Position numbers and translations under genes: made by a program. This document shows positions 60,809 to 64,000 of a stretch of 64,000 nt of DNA, in pieces. Numbering within the stretch: position 1 is the first letter of the stretch; every line of letters begins with the position of its first letter. This stretch comes from JAALLB01 sp964502215 (GTDB lineage: Bacteria; Pseudomonadota; Alphaproteobacteria; Rhizobiales; Rhizobiaceae), in the NCBI GenBank assembly GCA_964502215.1, contig CAZCUN010000003.1, forward strand, positions 1-64,000, given 5' to 3'. Below the pieces are notes generated by a model. The model was not told the DNA's origin, searched no databases, and saw only the letters and a program-made list of their open reading frames with translations.

Positions 60809-62148
60809 TGATGAATTTTAGCCCTCTTTCATGGATTGGTATTATTCGACTTGGTCTGGTTCAAACAGCCCTTGGTGCAATTGTCGTTTTAACGACCTCA
60901 ACGCTTAACCGAATCATGGTTGTAGAATATGCGCTTCCAGCCGTTTTGCCAGGCGCGTTGGTTGCGCTTCATTATGGGGTGCAAATGTCGAGACCGCGAT
61001 GGGGCTATGGTTCTGACATTGGCGGCAAACGAACGCCATGGATTATCGGTGGTATGGCGGTTTTAGCAATAGGTGGCTTGCTTGCAGCAATTGCAACCGC
61101 GCTCATGGGAACACATTTTTGGCCAGCAATCGCATTGGCAATGCTTGCCTTTATCATGATCGGCCTTGGCGTAGGTGCTTCTGGTACATCTTTATTAACG
61201 CTTCTTGCTACAAGAGTAACCGCCAGACGCAGACCTGCTGCTGCATCCATTGTTTGGATTATGATGATTGCAGGTTTCGTCGTGACGTCTATTTTTGCGG
61301 GCATCAACCTTGATCCCTATTCGCCGATGAGGCTGGTAGGCGTATCAGCAAGCGTCTCGGCAATTGCCTTTATAGTTGCCTGTCTGGCAATCTTTCGTGT
61401 GGAACAAACCTCAAGCGTTGTGAATGCACAAAAGCAAAAGGCAAAACCCAATTTTAAAAAAGCATTTCATGATGTTTGGAGCGAACCAAAAGCGAGGCAG
61501 TTTACAATTTTCGTCTTTGTTTCAATGCTGGCTTATAGCGCACAAGACCTCATTCTTGAACCTTTTGCAGGCTTAGTTTTTGGCTTCACACCAAGTGAAT
61601 CGACAAAGCTATCAGGCGTTCAAAATGGTGGCGTCATGGCAGGTATGATTTTAGTTGCCATTGCAGGCAGTGCGATAGGCGGCAAGCGTTTTGGTTCTAT
61701 GCGTTTTTGGGCAGTGGGTGGATGTTTAGCCTCTGCCGTTGCTTTTGTCGGATTATCTTTTGCAGCTTACGCAGGTGAAAGCTGGCCTTTGCGTGATAAC
61801 GTATTTTTCTTAGGCTTTGCAAATGGTGCATTTGCCGTTGCTGCCATCGGTTCGATGATGGGCTTAGCCAATCATGGTGAAAGCGAACGCCAAGGAACTC
61901 GCATGGGCTTGTGGGGCGCTGCACAAGCAATCGCCTTTGGGCTTGGCGGGTTTATGGGAACAGTTGCAGTTGATGTTGCACGTGCCATGCTTGGGTCACC
62001 AATTTCAGCTTATTCAACCGTTTTTGCAGGAGAGGCAATCCTCTTTGTCGTATCCACAATCATTGCTTGGCAGGTAGCGCCTAATGTGGCGATTGGCAGT
62101 AATGCAGAAGAATTAGAAACTCAGTCAGGCCTGCAACCTGCTGAATGA
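60808..62148 (+). CDS. BCD-family MFS transporter (PucC/Bch2-like) between bchG and bchP
   Basis: A 446-residue protein with about 12 membrane helices of the PucC/LhaA branch: TTSTLNRIMVVEYALPAVLPGALVALHYGVQ, RPRWGYGSDIGGKRTPWI, and LILEPFAGLVFGFTPSEST. A paralogue of lhaA in this same window. Genes at this place (called orf428 or bch2 in Rhodobacter) are thought to help pigment delivery; the substrate is not established. It begins on the bchG stop (TAATG). Confidence 0.9.
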   Translation: MMNFSPLSWIGIIRLGLVQTALGAIVVLTTSTLNRIMVVEYALPAVLPGALVALHYGVQMSRPRWGYGSDIGGKRTPWIIGGMAVLAIGGLLAAIATALMGTHFWPAIALAMLAFIMIGLGVGASGTSLLTLLATRVTARRRPAAASIVWIMMIAGFVVTSIFAGINLDPYSPMRLVGVSASVSAIAFIVACLAIFRVEQTSSVVNAQKQKAKPNFKKAFHDVWSEPKARQFTIFVFVSMLAYSAQDLILEPFAGLVFGFTPSESTKLSGVQNGGVMAGMILVAIAGSAIGGKRFGSMRFWAVGGCLASAVAFVGLSFAAYAGESWPLRDNVFFLGFANGAFAVAAIGSMMGLANHGESERQGTRMGLWGAAQAIAFGLGGFMGTVAVDVARAMLGSPISAYSTVFAGEAILFVVSTIIAWQVAPNVAIGSNAEELETQSGLQPAE

Positions 62149-62176
62149 TTAAATGCCCAAATAGGGAGAGAGTAAA

Positions 62177-63361
62177 ATGGAACAGTTTGATTGTGTTGTC
62201 GTTGGAGGAGGGCCTGCAGGCGCAACTGCCGCAGATGATTTAGCCCGCCAAGGCGTAAATGTTTTGTTGCTTGATAAAGCAGGCCGCATCAAACCATGTG
62301 GTGGAGCAATTCCACCTCGCGCCATTGAAGATTTTGACATTCCTGACGAACAACTCTGCGCCAGAATTCGTTCTGCAAGAATGATCTCACCTAAGAATAA
62401 AGCTGTCGATATGCCAATTGAAAACGGTTTTGTTGGCATGGTTGACCGTGAAACTTTCGATGAATGGTTGCGAGAGCGCGCTTCAAAAAATGGCGCTGAC
62501 CGACGCAACGGCGAATTTCAAACCCTTCAACGCAATGAACGCGATGGGCTAACGATTACCTATAAAAACAAAGAGGGTGATGCAGTAACAGTTGCTACAA
62601 AATATCTAATTGGCGCAGATGGCGCGAAGTCAAAAGTCTTGAAGCAAGGGCTACCAAAAGTAAAACCAGCCCCTTACGTTTTTGCCTATCATGAAATAAT
62701 CAAAGCCCCCGAAAACACAGACGCACAAGCCTATTATGATGCTAAGCGCTGCGATGTTTATTATCAGGGTCGTTTATCGCCAGACTTTTACGCTTGGGTT
62801 TTCCCGCATGGCAACTCTGCAAGCATTGGCGTTGGCTCTGCCAAGAAAGGTTTCTCACTCAGAAATGCCGTTGCTGAATTGCGCAAAGATGCAAACATGG
62901 AGGATGCAGAACTCATCCGTCATGAAGGTGCGCCTATTCCTATGAAGCCAATTAAAAAATGGGACAATGGAAAAGACATCATCGTAACGGGCGATGCGGC
63001 TGGCTGTGTAGCGCCTGCATCTGGTGAAGGAATTTATTATGCAATGGCCTGTGGGCGCATGGTGGGTGAAGCGGTTCAAGCAGCGCTGCAAACAGGTGAT
63101 GCTAAACAACTCGCAACTGCGCGTAAAACCTTCCTCAAAGAACACGGTAAAGTTTTCTGGGTATTGGGTATCTTGCAATTCTTCTGGTACGGCGGAGATC
63201 GCCGCCGCGAGCGCTTTGTCAAAATCTGCGAAGATAAAGATGTTCAACGTCTGACTTGGGAAAGCTACATGCATAAGCGTCTGGTTAAGAAAGAACCAAT
63301 GGCGCATGTAAGAGTTTTCTTCAAAGACTTAGGCCATCTTTTAGGTCTTGCAAAAACCTGA
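62177..63361 (+). CDS. bchP: Geranylgeranyl bacteriochlorophyll reductase
   Basis: Flavin-dependent reductase turning the geranylgeranyl tail into phytyl in three steps. The 394-residue product has FAD motif VVVGGGPAGATAADDLARQG near the N-terminus, RIKPCGGAIPPRA, and GDAAGCVAPASGEGIYYAM in the C-terminal half. GGGAGAGAGTAAA precedes the ATG, 28 bp after the MFS gene. Confidence 0.95.
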   Translation: MEQFDCVVVGGGPAGATAADDLARQGVNVLLLDKAGRIKPCGGAIPPRAIEDFDIPDEQLCARIRSARMISPKNKAVDMPIENGFVGMVDRETFDEWLRERASKNGADRRNGEFQTLQRNERDGLTITYKNKEGDAVTVATKYLIGADGAKSKVLKQGLPKVKPAPYVFAYHEIIKAPENTDAQAYYDAKRCDVYYQGRLSPDFYAWVFPHGNSASIGVGSAKKGFSLRNAVAELRKDANMEDAELIRHEGAPIPMKPIKKWDNGKDIIVTGDAAGCVAPASGEGIYYAMACGRMVGEAVQAALQTGDAKQLATARKTFLKEHGKVFWVLGILQFFWYGGDRRRERFVKICEDKDVQRLTWESYMHKRLVKKEPMAHVRVFFKDLGHLLGLAKT

Positions 63362-63368
63362 GCTAGCC

Positions 63369-63638
63369 ATGTTTGAAACACTTCTAACATCTCCTACCAT
63401 TGCCTACTTACTGCTCGTGTTTTTAGCAGTAGAAGCAATTTTGCTTTTGGTGCTTTGGAAGAAAAAACTAATAGGCTTGCCGCCCATGCAAACCATCTCT
63501 TTTTTAGGGGCAGGGGCATCTTTTGCAGCAGCCCTTGGGTTTGCACTGGCAGATGCTTCACCACATTTATTAGGAAGTGCTTTGATAGCCGCTTTTATAT
63601 TCCATGCGCTGGATATTTATCTACGCTGGTCGCATTAA
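63369..63638 (+). CDS. Small membrane protein after bchP
   Basis: An unrecognised 89-residue protein with three hydrophobic helices (about 11-30, 39-57 and 64-84) joined by short loops (WKKKLIGLPP, LADASPH). It starts 7 bp after bchP, so it is very likely co-transcribed with bchG-MFS-bchP. An assembly or pigment-handling role is inferred only from position. Its 3' end overlaps the convergent P450 gene by 4 bp. An in-frame ATG at 63348 inside bchP is less likely. Confidence 0.72.
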   Translation: MFETLLTSPTIAYLLLVFLAVEAILLLVLWKKKLIGLPPMQTISFLGAGASFAAALGFALADASPHLLGSALIAAFIFHALDIYLRWSH

Positions 63639-64000
63639 TCTAAGCGAAGTTTAGCTCGAATTTGCACCTGATCCTTCGGCCGTGTCGTTAGCCTTGCAAC
63701 GGGTGTTACAGTCTGGTTAGGTTCAATTGCAAAATCATACCGCATTGCTAGTCTTGCCAAAATAAGTGTTGCTTCAATGGTTGCAAAATTAGCGCCTACA
63801 CAAACCCGTGGCCCAAGACCAAATGGCATATATGTATTTGGATTAATCTCTTTTTCACGGTGAGGCATAAACCTTGTTGCGTCAAAGCTATCTGGATTTT
63901 TCCAATAGTCATGATGGCGGTGAATAACCCAAGGCGCAATCATCACCATTGCACCTTTTTTGATTTTACGTTTCCCAACCTTTGTATTTTCCGCAGCAAC
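63635..64000 (-). CDS. Cytochrome P450, C-terminal part (runs off window)
   Basis: The frame is open to the right edge, so only the last 121 residues are visible. They include a basic segment just before an IAPWVIHRHHDYW motif, then FDATRFMPHRE and the heme-binding loop FGLGPRVCVGANFA with the axial Cys, then the meander-to-C-terminus region ending QIRAKLRLD. These mark a class of bacterial P450 monooxygenase. Substrate and redox partner are not visible. It is convergent with the last PGC gene. Confidence 0.88.
   Translation of the reverse strand, partial: VAAENTKVGKRKIKKGAMVMIAPWVIHRHHDYWKNPDSFDATRFMPHREKEINPNTYMPFGLGPRVCVGANFATIEATLILARLAMRYDFAIEPNQTVTPVARLTTRPKDQVQIRAKLRLD

Overview
The window is a nearly complete photosynthesis gene cluster (PGC) of an AT-rich alphaproteobacterium, with accessory DNA on its left side. 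An alphaproteobacterial host is indicated by a 5-aminolevulinate synthase (hemA), pufQ, PpsR and a PpaA/AerR-type regulator, the type-2 reaction centre pufL/pufM with LH1 pufB/pufA, and spheroidene-type carotenoid genes (crtC, crtD, crtF). The only ring cyclase here is the O2-dependent AcsF, and there is no bchE, pufC, pufX, crtA or puc operon in view. This fits an aerobic anoxygenic phototroph, probably a low-GC relative of Rhodobacterales or Rhizobiales. I cannot place the genus.

Left flank, 1-17557. This holds surface-polysaccharide genes (MraY/WecA-like transferase, O-antigen-ligase-like protein), a DUF2793/beta-helix surface protein and an MscS channel. They are followed by a catabolic set: SDR, Gfo/Idh/MocA oxidoreductase, isopropylmalate/tartrate-dehydrogenase-like enzyme, ABM-domain protein, metallo-beta-lactamase-fold lactonase and OtnK-type four-carbon acid-sugar kinase. 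An orphan branched-chain-type binding protein, a complete polar-amino-acid-type ABC importer and an isochorismatase-family hydrolase complete the flank.

PGC left arm, 17569-39812. dxs and bciB lie on the minus strand. bchI-bchD-bchO and crtI-crtB plus a 51-residue membrane protein lie on the plus strand. crtD-crtC (minus) diverge from the superoperon crtE-crtF-bchC-bchX-bchY-bchZ-pufQ-pufB-pufA-pufL-pufM, which ends in a strong terminator. An SCP2 protein and an ICMT-like methyltransferase separate the arms.

PGC right arm, 40944-63638. One long minus-strand operon reads bchF-bchN-bchB-bchH-bchL-bchM-lhaA-puhA-puhB-puhC-orf99-acsF-puhE-hemA-idi, mostly with overlapping or adjacent genes. Diverging from it are ppaA/aerR, ppsR, bchG, a PucC-type MFS gene, bchP and a small membrane protein. 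A cytochrome P450 runs off the right edge.

Together the genes cover isoprenoid supply (dxs, idi, crtE), tetrapyrrole entry (hemA), bacteriochlorophyll a synthesis from protoporphyrin to the phytylated pigment, the spheroidene branch of carotenoids, the reaction centre with LH1, and assembly factors. The main regulatory signal I found is a pair of 18-bp TGT-N12-ACA palindromes (PpsR/CrtJ type) spaced 7-8 bp apart, before dxs, bciB/bchI, crtI, crtD/crtE, bchC, bchF and bchG. The PpsR and PpaA genes themselves lie in the cluster. I saw no tRNA, rRNA, CRISPR array or insertion sequence, and no gene-free stretch longer than 300 bases. The most unusual protein-level features are periplasm-facing additions on PufL and LH1 beta.
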